Positions 1 through 10,789 of a DNA stretch of 64,000 nt are shown one piece after another. This stretch comes from Homalodisca vitripennis. Lineage: Eukaryota > Arthropoda > Insecta > Hemiptera > Cicadellidae. Within the stretch, counting starts at the first letter, position 1. Every line of letters starts with the position of its first letter. The translations under genes and the position numbers were made by a program. Location of the stretch: the NCBI RefSeq assembly GCF_021130785.1, contig NC_060211.1, positions 28,877,001 to 28,941,000 on the forward strand, given 5' to 3'. A model generated the notes under the pieces. The model searched no databases, was not told where the DNA came from, and worked only from the letters and a program-made list of their open reading frames with translations.

Positions 1-3000
1 AAGGCCCTGGTTGATTCTGGGTCAGCACGCAGCCTGATTTCTTTGTCGTTTTTTGAAGATATAAAATCCCTCTGGGCTAATACGGCAGGTTGAGCCTAGT
101 TTCACTTATCTGCTGGACTGCTTCACGCACACCTTTACCTATTATCCTGTAGTGCCCAGATTCACATCAAAATTAATTATTTCTCTTGGGATTGGAGCTT
201 TTTTGGTGGCTAAGGACCTGACTTTTTTCCTTTCATCTTGGGGAGCAGATTTTATCGGAAAAACTGGCATGATTTTGGATTTGGCCTCCAGTCATGTTTT
301 CTTTGCTTTCGCCAGGCGGGTGCTCGTTCCCTTTTCAGATGTCGAGTCTCGTGGGACTGCTGCCTTAGAGATGGAAGATAAGAGCTTGACTCCTCCTGAC
401 CAACTAGGACATCTTACGCCGAAAGAGGCTGAGGACATAAGGCAGATTTGTTCCAGTTTTCCTGAAGTCCTAACTGACAAACTGGGGCACGACCAATCTC
501 TTGAATACGAGATTCGTCTTACAGACACCCGTCCTGTACGTTCCCATCCATATAAGCTTGCTCCGCCCAAGATGGAAATTCTGAGAAATATGATTGATGA
601 TTTACTTAAGAGTGGGGTAATCGAGCCGTCTTGCTCAAATTTTTCCAGTCCAGCGTTTCTAGTGCCGAAACCTAATGGGAAGTCCAGATTGGTCCTGGAT
701 TATCGAAAGCTCAATGCTCAGATAGAAATTGACTCCGTGCCTCTCCCCGATTTGCATTCTGCTTTCGACTGGTTTGGTAAGGCCAAGTATTTCTCCATTT
801 TTGATCTTAATCAGGCCATATCATCAGATTCCTCTAAAACACGAGTCTCGACCTCTCACTGCCTTTTGTGTGCCTTGGAATTTGTACCAGTTCACCCGAG
901 TGCCAATGGGCTTGGCTGTGGGGGCCCAAACACTCACCAGACTCCTGGATTCTATCTTTCATGATGTCAAATTTAAGTTCGTGTTCAACTATCCTGGATG
1001 ACCTGCTTGTGTACAGTGAGAGTTTATGAGGAGCACTTGACTCATCTAGGAGGAAGTTCTAACTAGGCTGCGAGAGTCTGGCCTTACCGTCAATCCTGAA
1101 AAGGTGAGTTTTGCTCAGCCTGAAATATCGTTTCTGGGTCATCTTGTCTCTTCTCGAGGTGTTTGTATTGATCCAGAGAGAACCCAGGCAATCAGGGAGT
1201 TTCCTCCTCCTAAGGATGCCAAGGGGATTGCCCGTTTTGTGGGAATGATAAATTTTTATCGTCGTTTTTCATCCCCAATGTTGCTGAAGTGGCGGCCCCT
1301 CTGAACTCTCTTAGGAAAAAGGGTGCCAAGTTTGAGTGGGGTGAAGCACAACAGACTGCTTTTGAGCAGCTGAAAGATGCAGTGATGCAGCCTCCAGTCT
1401 TGGCTATGCCTGATTTCAGTCGTAAGTTCGTCTTGCAAACTGATGCTTCCTCCTTAGCCGTTTTGCTGCTGTTTTATCACAAGAAGTAGATGGTATCCGG
1501 CAGCCCATAGCTTATGCTTCACGCACGTTAACCCCTTGTGAGAAGAAGAGTTGTTCTGTTTATGACCTGGAATGTTTGGCTGTCGTGTTTGGAATTAATA
1601 AGTTCAGGCGTTACCTAGAACATAAAGAATTTTTTGTTGGAAAACCGACAACCAGGCACTTTCTGCTCCTTGCCCACTCCCCGTCAGCTCGGGAAGATTG
1701 GTCGCTGGGTAGTCCAAATTTCTGCCCTTAAGTTCACAGTGCAGCACGTGCGAGGCACCCAAAATATCATAGCGGACACTCTGTCACGCATGTATCACTT
1801 ACCCAACGACCACCAGAATTTATCAGAGCCGCCATGTTGTGGCGTGCTCCTAGACTTTCCTCTGGCATTTTCGGACATTGTTCCACACCAACTTAAGGAT
1901 CCCGAGCTGACTGCTATCATCAATGAGGCTTAAAAACGGAGGTGCCCACCCTCCTTATTTTCTGTACCGAGGTGCTCTATGCTGCCGTGACAAGCAGCGG
2001 AGAAAACCTAAGTTAGTGCTGCCAAGCTTTCTTGTACCGATGGTCTTTCAGTATTTTCATTCTTCTCCTGTGGGCGGACATCTAGGAATTCATAAAGACC
2101 ATCGCGAAGATTAGGGATCAGTTCATCTGGAAAGTATGGACCGGGATATTGCAGCTCGAGTACGTTCTTGTGAACTGTGCTCGCTAAGCAAACCCGCTCA
2201 AAATACCAAGTTGGGTCTTTTGTCATCTGAGGTGGCGGAAAAAACCTTTGGAGAAGGTTTTCATTGACTATGTTGGGGCCTCTCCCGCGTAAGCAAGTCC
2301 GGAAATAAAGTTCCTACTTGTTTGTGTGGATGCCTTCTCCAAGTTTGTTTGGTTGTTCCCATTGCGGAGTGCTACCGCGCAGCTCACGGTGCAAGCACTT
2401 CGTAACCATTTTTTTCAACACTTTGGAATCCCCGCCACCTTTAGTTTTCCGATAATGGTTCACAGTTTGTCTCCAATATCTTTAAAAGAATGTGCTTTGG
2501 GCACGGAATCCGCCATGTGACTACTTCCCCTTTCTATCCTCAGCCTTCTCACGCCGAACGGTTTAATCGCAATCTTCGATCTGCTCTCATTGCCTTTCAT
2601 GCGGAAAATCAGACCACCTGGGATCAACAACTACCTTGGATCCAATTTGCCTTTAATACGGCCCAGCATGAAAGTCACAAGGCGGTACCTTTCGAGTTAT
2701 TATTTGGCTTTCCGCCAAACAACCCTTTGGCGGAACCTTTGGAAAATTAGCGATCTTCTGCCACCATCCTGGTACTCCCAATGTGAAAGCCACTTGGGAG
2801 GCAGCCAGGCGGAATCTCATTCGGGCTAGGGAGTTAGTAAGGAGGAAGTACAACCGAGGTCGTATTGCCAATCCCTTCCAGGTGGGGGATCTAGTTTACT
2901 GCAAGGCTCAACCCAGTCAGTTCGGCTGTGGATAAAAGAGCTGCTAAACTTTGCTACAGGTGGACTGGTCCCCCACCGCATCTTGAAGTTTCTGACTCCG

Positions 3001-3122
3001 GTGACTGCCCGACTGGGAGATCCTCAGTCCGGGAAGATTTTCAGGAAGGCGCACATATCCCATCTGAAGCCTTGCCGGAGTCATCCGTGATTTCTCTTTT
3101 AGTCTGTGCGGGAGGGTTTTAG
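1..3122 (+). pseudogene. Ty3/gypsy retrotransposon pol remnant, 5' end outside window
   Basis: Decayed pol region of an LTR retrotransposon. Domains appear in the Ty3/gypsy order. The retropepsin active site ALVDSGS lies at 4-24, ending at a stop at 91-93. Reverse transcriptase lies at about 540-1290, with SRLVLDYRKLNAQ, a VPMGLAVG block and a broken DDLLVYS catalytic box near 994-1020. The RT/RNase H connection and RNase H lie at about 1290-1800, with FVLQTDAS and HVRGTQNIIADTLSRM. Integrase lies at about 1930-2750, with a CELC zinc-knuckle pair near 2170, VDAFSKFVWLFPL, and HVTTSPFYPQPSHAERFNR. A C-terminal integrase tail runs to about 3100. The reading frame changes many times: near 815, 990, 1280, 1480, 1650, 1930, 2120, 2450 and 2960. 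In-frame stops are also present, so the copy cannot make an intact product. Gag and the 5' LTR lie upstream of the window. Confidence 0.93.
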
Positions 3123-3339
3123 GTCCAGAGGCCTGATCACCTCTGCTCCTTCTTCCTGATCAAGGTTCCTGTTTTTCTTCTTTGTACCCACGCAACTCTT
3201 GGAGTGATTTCTTGCCTCCAACTGGATTTTCTTGGTTTTCCCTTCTGCAGACTTCAGGGTTTTCCGGTTTATAATTCTTCAACCATTGGGGGAGAGGCAT
3301 TTCGTTTGGTTCTTCATTTTGAAGAAATTAACAGAGGGG

Positions 3340-4070
3340 AGTTCCTCCTTTTGGGGGGGGGGAGTCCTGAGCCGGTTCAATACCTATATCTCCCCGGCTC
3401 ATGTGTATTTTATATAGTGTATGTGTGTGTGGTTTATTGGCTGCAGAGGCAACTGACCATTTGAAGGCGTTTGGCCTTTCCGGTAGAGTGGCAAAGACTC
3501 CGAGCCGTGGTGTACAAGTTAGGAGTAGCTCCAATTTAAAATTTTTGTTTAACTAAGTGTTTATTTTGTTTTTGCTGAGCTGTTCTCCTTCTGACATGTG
3601 CGGCTAAGTTTACGGCCCCTCACTGATGAGGTCCAGGAGATGAGTTGATTTTCTGCTGCCATCTCTCCATCATGCGTGGTCGCAGAGAACCTTCGCTTTT
3701 GCGCTCTGCTGAAGGACGGCAACATGATGGACATTTCTACTAGTCAACATCTGTGATACCCTGCCCATATTCTTTATTTATTTGTTATTGTTATTGTTGC
3801 CATTTATATAGTTTATATTTTGTTATTTAATTTTAAGTTAGTTTTAGATATTATTTAGTTATTTTCTTGGATTTCATTAGGAGCCCGCCCTTAGCCGAAG
3901 GATACCGGGTGGAATTGGCATTTCTTGTTTCAAATTATGGCGTTTCTAATTTTTGTATGCAGGTGCACCTGACGAGGATTGTTTGAGGTATACTACTGCA
4001 GGCACTATTTTTTTTTTTTATTTATAGTATATATATATATATATTTATTTTTGACTGGATAGGCCTATGC
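3340..4070 (+). repeat. Possible polypurine tract and 3' LTR of the gypsy element
   Basis: A G-rich purine tract at 3353-3364 follows the end of pol and is followed by TGAGCCGG from 3368. This fits a polypurine tract next to an LTR that starts with TG. The following roughly 600-700 bases are non-coding, with T-rich stretches, as expected of an LTR. I could not fix the 3' edge, because no 5' LTR is in the window to compare with and no clean target-site duplication is visible. A (TA)n tract at 4027-4043 lies near the likely end. Confidence 0.35.
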
Positions 4071-4099
4071 GGTGTCTTTAGTAAATGAACCTGAGTATA

Positions 4100-4505
4100 C
4101 TGACCACGGTGTTCTTTTTTTACCTAGTTTGTTTTGATCCGGCATCCCGTTCGCCACCATGGGCGCGCGCTTCCCTGATGGTTTGCTGTGGGTGTGCGAG
4201 CGGCGATGTACGGTTTCATAATAAAGCAAAAGATGCAAATCTCCAGACATTTCGAAGGATTTGAGAACGTTTGTATAAAGCAATACTTACAAGTAAGGCC
4301 ACGGATTAGATCAGAACCTGAGACTGCTACAGGATAGTGCTGTTTAAAATATTGTATCTGAGACAAACCAGTTTCTCAATATAACATTCTAGGCTTTATA
4401 TTATTATGTGGCTACTTAGTTTTATGTGATTTACTTACGTTACTTACTTTTCAAAATTTCATATACAAACCATTTTACTTGTTATTATAATAGTCAGAGG
4501 CAGAC
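4100..4505. other. Intron or intergenic segment downstream of the channel exon
   Basis: No supported gene. A short GC-rich island at 4150-4215 contains GCCACCATGG on the + strand but opens only about 20 codons. On the minus strand a donor-like GTAAGTATT lies near 4291-4283, and a possible exon upstream of it (about 4356-4292) has a stop in the phase required by the channel exon. I therefore did not accept it. Confidence 0.4.
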
Positions 4506-4509
4506 TTAC

Positions 4510-4743
4510 GTCTCAGAGGCACACGCTGACGAGTTGCACCGCTGAAGGATGCTGTCCAGAGGGTAGAGGCTGCCGATGTTGCGGTTAGGACACACGGTCA
4601 CTGCAGGGAAGGGGATGATACCCAAGGGGATCCAGGAGTCGTGTCCAACCGTGGGCGGAGCCCTCAGCCATCGACAGCTGGAGTCGTACACGAGGTACCC
4701 ACACAGCGTTAGGCTCAGGAAAACGATGAAACTCCAAAATATC
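4510..4743 (-). CDS. Pickpocket-type DEG/ENaC channel, exon 6 (TM1 and start of extracellular loop)
   Basis: This is an internal exon of a degenerin/epithelial sodium channel subunit of the insect pickpocket family, a trimeric plasma-membrane cation channel. The exon encodes RIFWSFIVFLSLTLCGYLVY, the first membrane helix with its family-typical aromatic entry. A W-x-x-x-P segment follows, then PFPAVTVCPNRN, the conserved FPAVT-C motif just outside TM1. The donor is a perfect GAC|GTAAGT at 4510/4509. I place the acceptor at CCGAG|GATATTTTGG because it alone keeps phase with exon 5 and restores normal spacing between the HG-like motif and the RIFW of TM1. The upstream ttttacag acceptor at 4809 gives a stop in the linked frame. 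The exon is 234 nt with phase 2 at both ends. The pore exons, including the second membrane helix, are not in view. Confidence 0.85.
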
Positions 4744-5470
4744 CTCGGAACATAATTTATTATGCATAAACATTTAATCATCATTGCCATCACTAAACCT
4801 CTCGCTCGCTGTAAAATTGTTCATGGGACCTCTAAAAGAATTCCCACTTTACGAAAATATAATCTAACTTGAAATATCCAAAATCATAATTTTATGAGTT
4901 AAAACATTTTTAACAAACATTTCAAACAATTGAATACCATTTTTTACGTAATGAATAATGTCACTGCTGCTACAAATGATGAAACGTACCAAGCTTTTGG
5001 CGATTAATATATTAGTCTGAAAATAACATAGAAATCTTATAAAACAAATCATACCAATAAAATCAAAAAGCACAAAATACGTTTGTGTGTTCTTCAATCA
5101 ACACAAATAATTTCCAACAATTCCAGTCATGGGTTTATAAAAGTATAAAAATATTCAAACATAGCTATTGAAAAATGCTGATAATTATAGTGAATTTTGC
5201 AATTACAATTTTGTAATTTTGGTCAAAAATAATTAAAAAATAAAATCAAAAACATCTTTATTTCCATTATCTTACAAAAATTTATAAAAACAACCATAAA
5301 GTTGTAGTATGTTAAAGTATTTAATAGTGTTTATTTTTAAATTAAGTCCAAGAGTAGAGAGGTACAGGTATTTTTATATGACCTTCCCACAGTATATTAA
5401 ATTTTGTTATAAAAAAAGATTGTTTCATCTAGTCTTACCACATACTTTGGAAATATAGGTTGATGTTTAC
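4744..5470 (-). other. Intron 5 of the channel gene
   Basis: AT-rich sequence between the exon 5 donor (AAG|GTAAAC) and the exon 6 acceptor. A second, stronger-looking acceptor (ttttacag at 4810-4809) lies 66 nt upstream of the one I chose. It could be used in an alternative transcript but would put a TAG in the joined frame. Nothing else is recognisable. Confidence 0.5.
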
Positions 5471-5587
5471 CTTATTTGAAAACTATTTGAAGTTGTCATG
5501 TACTTCATCCCGTATGTGCCAGAATCAACGAAGTACTTTTCAATCCTTTCTTTCAAACTTAATTTTTGATTAATCTCGCCTCTATCT
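5471..5587 (-). CDS. Channel gene exon 5 (juxtamembrane N-terminal domain with HG-like motif)
   Basis: The exon is bounded by tttttccag|AGAT and ATAAG|GTAAAC, is 117 nt long, and has phase 2 on both sides. It is open in only one frame and encodes KERIEKYFVDSGTYGMKYM followed by TTSNSFQI. In DEG/ENaC subunits the cytoplasmic segment before TM1 carries a conserved His-Gly gating motif followed by an aromatic-rich stretch. Here the matching position reads Tyr-Gly (TYGMKYM), so the histidine is replaced. Joined to exon 6 through a split Arg codon, the spacing from this Gly to the TM1 tryptophan is 15 residues, as in other pickpocket proteins. Confidence in the exon is high. Assignment to the same transcript as exon 6 rests on phase and spacing. 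Confidence 0.75.
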
Positions 5588-5730
5588 CTGGAAAAATAAT
5601 TACTTCATGTAAACTCACATTATTGTTTGAGTTAAATATAATAGAGTAGTATATTAAGAAATTTAAACTTTTTTTGCATTACATTTTTGTAATAAAGATA
5701 GATAATTCAGAATCCAAAATTATTATATTT

Positions 5731-6760
5731 TGTCTAGGACAGTTCGGTAATAAAACTCAACCGTCACAAAGCTGTCATTATGATTGCAGACATGCTGGAG
5801 TTTCTCAGTTTCTCTAAGTTTCTCGGGATTTATCTCGATCGAGAGCTGGCTTAGTAGGAGCACGTTGAACACATATGTTCTAAAGTTACATTATCTGGAG
5901 TTAATGATTCTATTGATCTTGCAAAATATAGGCCATTACTATATACAATAATGACCTGTCTTTTGTTCCACACATCGTACAAAAAAACCTGTAGCACAGC
6001 TGAATTAAAGGAGTGTTTAGACTTGTCAGAACGATTTAAAAGTTACATAAAACTCAACCGTCATAATGCTGTCTTAGTGGTTGACAACATGGTGGAGTTT
6101 ATCGATTCCTCTAAGTTTCTTAGGATTTACCTCGATTGAGATCTAGCTTGGTAGGAGCACGTTGAACATATAATATGTTATAAAGTTATATCATCTGGAG
6201 TTAATGATTCTATTGATCTTGCAACATATAGGCCATTACTATATCCAATAATGACCTGTTTTGTGTTCCACACATCGTACAGAAAAAACTGAGGGACAGC
6301 TGAATGAAACAAAGGATTAAAGGAGTGTTTGGATTTGTCAGAATGATTTCAAAGTCGAATCACAGACGAGCAAAGACTCATTTAGAGATATTGGACTGCT
6401 TACTCTACATCTATGAGATAGCAATTAAGGGTATACTCCGTTATGGGACAAAGGACAGGGGCAGCTTTAGAGTTGTCCTTTGACAACTACACAAACCTTT
6501 GAGCACATAAAGTCCCAAGTTGGTGTGAAGTTGATCAATAGGCTGCCTGACGGGATCAGAGAGTAAATCATCGGTAAAGGTTAAAGATATTATTAATTAC
6601 CTCTTGAGGTATAATCCACTATATTTAGTCAAAAATCACGGAAGGCAGCTGGCGATAACCAATTGAAAATTTGGATCTGATGTAATATATGAATGATATA
6701 CCGTGATTATGTTGTGCTTATGTAGGCTATGAATAAAGAGTTTCAACTGGAACGAATAAC
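5731..6760 (+). mobile_element. 5'-truncated LINE remnant with an internal tandem duplication
   Basis: This is non-LTR retrotransposon debris in intron 4 of the channel gene, on the opposite strand. Translated fragments show the end of a reverse transcriptase: FLGIYLDRELAW near 5820-5853 and its duplicate FLRIYLD near 6118-6138. A C-terminal VGVKLINRLPDGIRE segment lies near 6512-6566. About 300 bp (5735-6032) is repeated at 6033-6320 with perhaps 15-20 percent divergence. The 3' end is near the AATAAAG at 6731. Frames are broken throughout. The clade is not certain; a jockey/CR1-like family would fit. Confidence 0.7.
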
Positions 6761-6789
6761 AAAATATCTTCATTAAACCTTTTGTTATT

Positions 6790-7700
6790 TACTATTTTGA
6801 TGCAATTTATATTGTTTATATGCAGTAAAATTATTGTATAAAATTTGTAAATTTAGTGAATCAATAACGATAAGAAGGCTACGTCTTACTTTATAACTCA
6901 CTCGTTCACAGACCAAATAAAAAAGTCGTAAAAATACTTATAAATTAACACCAGCTGACCTCTTTTAGTGTTGGGTTTATTTTTATCCATGAAGAATAGT
7001 GAAATTGTAAAAATACAGGCGAGAGAGTGTTTTGTCACAAAAGGAAATAATGTGGGTCTTCAAAGACTAATCAGATTTGTGGTTTCTTATTCACCACCGG
7101 AAAGATTTCCAATTTCCTAGTTGCCTAAAGCACACTTTTAAAGTGGCGTTATATAAGACGTACCTGCAATACCAGATCGATAAGGCTGTATTTGTTTGAA
7201 ATTTGATGATGAGGACTTCTTAAGTATGACAGCCAGGAAATGTTATTTTACTTCGAACTCAACACGTGTCTCTGATTCATATCTGAAAAGTTTCCCTGAA
7301 AAGGGTTTACGATATACTTTGTTTGAAGTTTGTTTTTGACGATAGAACGATTGTGAATGAAACAGAATTTTTCGGACATTTGTCAGCGTTTAGTGATACA
7401 AACAGTACATTTGAATTGAACGCAAACTGGTGATATTTTGTATCACTAACGACGGAAATTTCCGGAAAATCTTTCATATCATCTTTTGTAGCATACATGA
7501 TATTTATATAACAAAATGAGTTCAACGGTTACAGATAAGTTTTATACTTAATTAAAATCTAAGTAAGAAACATTACTTTTGGATATTTGTAAGAAAGAAG
7601 TTACAAAACGCGAAACCTATACTCCTATTATGTTAAAATTATGTAATGGTAGATGGTTATGTAAATTATCTCACCTAACACAGTTTATGTAAGTTGAATT
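6790..7700. other. Intron 4 sequence without recognisable features
   Basis: AT-rich sequence between the LINE remnant and the minisatellite. I found no exon with matching splice signals and phase here, though an additional phase-2 exon cannot be excluded. Confidence 0.4.
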
Positions 7701-7734
7701 TGCCACCTGGATTTACCACCTGTTGTTGTAAGCA

Positions 7735-8290
7735 AGCCTTAGATGGCTGATGTGATTGTAAGAAGGTGGAGGTGAATTTAAGTAGGCTGAGGCGAGTGTA
7801 AGAGGACTGAGAAGAGGGTAAGAAGACTGAGGGGAGCGTAAGTGAACTGAAAATAGCGTAAGATGTCTACTACGGTGATTGTAAGAGGAATGAGGTAAGC
7901 CTGAAAGGGCTGAGGCGAGCAAAAGAGAATTGCATGTGGTGAGCACAAGAGGACTGCATAGGATGAGCGTAAGAGGATTGAGGTAAGTCTAACAGGGCTG
8001 AGTTAAGCAAAAGAGCATTGCATGTGGTGAGCACAAGAGGACTGCAAAGGATGAGCGTAAGAGGATTGAGGTAAGTCTAACAGGGCTGATGTAAGCAAAA
8101 GAGCATTGCATGTGGTGAGCACAAGAGGACTGCATAGGATGAGCGTAAGAGGATTGAGGTGAGCCTGAAAGGGCTGATGTGAGCATAATAGGACTCCATG
8201 AGGTGAGCTTAAGAGGACTAAGGTGAGCATAAGAGGATTCAGGTGAGCGTGATATGATTAGGCCAAGCGTAAGAAGATTATGACAACAAT
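7735..8290. repeat. Degenerate purine-rich minisatellite, about 20-25 bp units
   Basis: Reads as variations of gaggtgagcgtaagaggact repeated end to end, with larger near-identical blocks (for example around 7925-8045 and 8010-8130). The + strand is almost pure A/G plus T with very few C. Open frames across it on the minus strand are products of the periodicity, not genes. Confidence 0.85.
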
Positions 8291-8299
8291 GAGAACCTT

Positions 8300-9160
8300 T
8301 GGTTAGCGTAAAAGGCGTAACAGAATTGATGTCATTTAGAAAGAAGCAAGTATTTGTTTAGTGTATTATTTTCATTGAAATAAAATGTTATCTTCTCGGT
8401 TACGACACAATTTTACAATTTAATTGTAAATTTATCTGTGCTATGATGGGAATAAAAGACCTGCATATTTATGACAATTGTGATTCAAATCAATCAGAAA
8501 AATATAAAATCTTTACCAGTTAAACTTATCACTACTCAGTCAGTTTAAGAAGGAGTTCGTATTGTAGGAGTAAAGTGTTACAATGTGTGTGCTAATTCAT
8601 TTCGAATGCAATATATTACAGTATTTATAGCTTAACCTGGCCTGCCTATTGCTCCAGATCTCTATTACTAATTGAAAAACGATCCTAGTAATTAAGCAGT
8701 CACGTTGTCGTGAGTCCTCACTAATTACGGAGGTATAACGATGTACAAGTATTTCCATTCTACTGTTACACAAATTTATCAATTAATCCCGTGACAATTC
8801 AGTATTTAAGATGACTCACTCTTGTCACCCAACGGTTTTCAAATTATAAAAACTAACTGTTATTGTTTACAGTTCTTTCTGTGAATCATCGATGTGGAAT
8901 AAAGCTCCCTGGAAACGATTAGTAACAATTTGTTACATCTTTTTGAGACCAAACATATAGCCTCCTTTTTTTGGAGAATTTTTGTTTATAATTTGGACAA
9001 AAACAACATGACATGTAAAAATGTACCAAGAATTCTTTTATATGCTCTGTTTCATGCAGTATATTAATAGAATGAGCAACTGGTTCAATCAGCTAGTATT
9101 AGATCTACTACTCGTATATTCAAAACATCTCAACGTCATTTAAAACAAAAATAGTACAAA
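8300..9160. other. Intron 4 sequence without recognisable features
   Basis: AT-rich, no repeats or exons recognised between the minisatellite and exon 4 of the channel gene. Confidence 0.4.
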
Positions 9161-9161
9161 C

Positions 9162-9281
9162 CTTTGCTCCTCCAAATAGCAAATATCACCACGACTTTGC
9201 AGCTCAAAGTCCATCACATTTGCGAAAAGTTCCTGAAGCCGTTTATGTACTTTCTTGTGCTCTTCCTCCAACCTCATTATC
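9162..9281 (-). CDS. Channel gene exon 4 (coiled-coil segment)
   Basis: The exon is bounded by atgtctag|GATAATG and GCAAAG|GTTTGT, is 120 nt long, and has phase 2 at both ends. It encodes MRLEEEHKKVHKRLQELF and then NVMDFELQSRGDICYLEEQ. The first half has heptad-like Leu/Phe spacing with a high charge, as in coiled coils. The protein character is clearly coding compared with the surrounding AT-rich DNA. Joined at its 3' end to exon 5 it gives LEEQ-R-DRGEIN without a frame break. A piece of its 5' end plus the upstream intron has been multiplied into the adjacent tandem array. An alternative is that it belongs to a separate coiled-coil gene. Confidence 0.68.
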
Positions 9282-10190
9282 CTAGACATAGTAAAGATTT
9301 GTCGGTGCAGAATAAAGTATAAATTTTGGTATATATTACTTTAGATTTGTGTATATTAAGATATTTTTATTCTGATCGTATTGATTACTTGATCTGCTTC
9401 TATAACTTGTTTTGATCTTCCTCCAACCTCATTATCCTAGACATAGTGAAAGGTTTGTCGGTGCTGAATAAAGTATATATTTTGGTATATATTACTTTAG
9501 AATTCTATATATTAAGATATTTTTATTCTGATCGTATTGATTACTTGATTTGTTTCTATAATTTTTTGTGATCTTCCTCCAGCCTCATTATCCTAGACAT
9601 AGTAAAAGGTTTTTCGCTGTGGAATAAAGTATATATTTTGGTATATATTACTTTAGAATTCTATATATTAAGATATTTTTGTTCTGATCGTATTGATTAC
9701 TTGATCTGTTTCTATAACTTTTTTTGATCTTCCTCCAACCTCATTATCCTAGACATAGTAAAAGGTTTGTCGGTGCTGAATAAAGTGTATATTTTGGTAT
9801 ATATTACTTTAGATTTGTATATATTAAGATATTTTTATTCTGATCGTATTGATTACTTGATTTGTTTCCGTACTTTTTTGTGCTCTTCCTCCAACCTCAT
9901 TATCCTAGACATAGTAAAAGGTTTTTCGCTGTGCAGAATAAAGTATATATTTTGGTATATATTACTTTAGATTTCTATGTATATTAAGATATTTTTATTC
10001 TGATCGTATTGATTACTTGATTTGTTTCTGTAATCTTTTTGTGATCTTCCTCCAGCCTCATTATCCTAGACATAGTAAAAGGTTTTTCGCTGTGGAATAA
10101 AGTATATATTTTGGTATATATTACTTTAGAATTCTATATATTAAGATATTTTTGTTCTGAACCTATTGATTACTTGATCTGTTACAACAA
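9282..10190. repeat. Tandem array (about 156-161 bp x 5-6) copying the exon 4 splice acceptor
   Basis: The phrase cctcattatcctagacatag recurs near 9427, 9583, 9739, 9895 and 10056, besides the authentic exon edge at 9271. On the minus strand each copy is a splice acceptor (tgtctag) followed by the first 20-38 nt of exon 4. The rest of the unit is AT-rich intron (tatattttggtatatattac and similar). The copies near 9895 and 9271 share the longest exon match. Confidence 0.9.
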
Positions 10191-10215
10191 GTTTACAGAA
10201 AGGAAATAGAATTAC

Positions 10216-10338
10216 CTGCTCCATAACACGAGCTTGCTGTTTTCTGTTTCTTTGTTGATCCCCAAACAGTTGAGTTCTGAGAAAGGTTCTTCCACGCGTC
10301 GCCTCAACGTTTCCTGTTGTACTTCAAGTTTGATAATT
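10216..10338 (-). CDS. Channel gene exon 3 (coiled-coil segment)
   Basis: The exon is bounded by tatttttcag|AATTATC and GAGCAG|GTAATT, with an excellent acceptor and a good donor. It is 123 nt, phase 2 on both sides, and only one frame is open. It encodes IIKLEVQQETLRRRVEEPFS then ELNCLGINKETENSKLVLWS. The opening 17 residues look like an amphipathic, coiled-coil-prone helix. The junction with exon 4 gives LVLWS-R-IMRLEEE. I do not recognise the sequence as a named domain. Confidence 0.7.
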
Positions 10339-10709
10339 CTGAAAAATACACATTTGTTTTCAATGTTGTGAAATTATGATGTTTTAAAATAAATACATTT
10401 TAAAGTAGTATTAAATTGTTGTTACACTCACTTTGTCAATTGCGTTTAGTCATATGACAATTGTTTCAGCTACGATTTGCAACATATTTTACAATGATAA
10501 TTCCTAACAAGTTAATGCTACTGTTATGGTACTTATATGCTTTCATAATTTTCAAATATGTAATCAGTTATCAGATTTTTGTGCGAAAATTGTTTACATT
10601 ACGCAACACCAAAGTTTTAGTTTTATCAAATATAAATTCTTCGATCATCGGTAATATATCTAGAGCAGAAATAGAACTAATCAACAACTAAAGTAACTGG
10701 AATCTGTAC

Positions 10710-10787
10710 CTTTCAACTAATCGACGAATGACTTCTTCATCAAAGGAAAACTCCATGTTTATTTTGTCGGTGTTATCCTTATTGACT
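10710..10787 (-). CDS. Channel gene exon 2
   Basis: The exon is bounded by acgtttcag|AGTC and GAAAG|GTACAG, is 78 nt long, with phase 2 on both sides. It encodes VNKDNTDKIN then MEFSFDEEVIRRLVE. The Met at 10756-10754 has a good start context (AAACATGG), so translation could begin here. The frame is also open to the acceptor and joins in phase to the candidate exon at 19769-19567. If the start is here, the cytoplasmic N-terminus is about 70 residues shorter. Confidence 0.65.
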
Positions 10788-10789
10788 CT

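Noticed and set aside
4124..4366. Minus-strand frame just downstream of the channel exon (YFKQHYPVAVSGSDLIRG) with donor GTAAGTATT
   Set aside because: Acceptor candidates are available, but every one gives a stop codon in the phase left by exon 6, and the sequence does not resemble the pickpocket extracellular domain.
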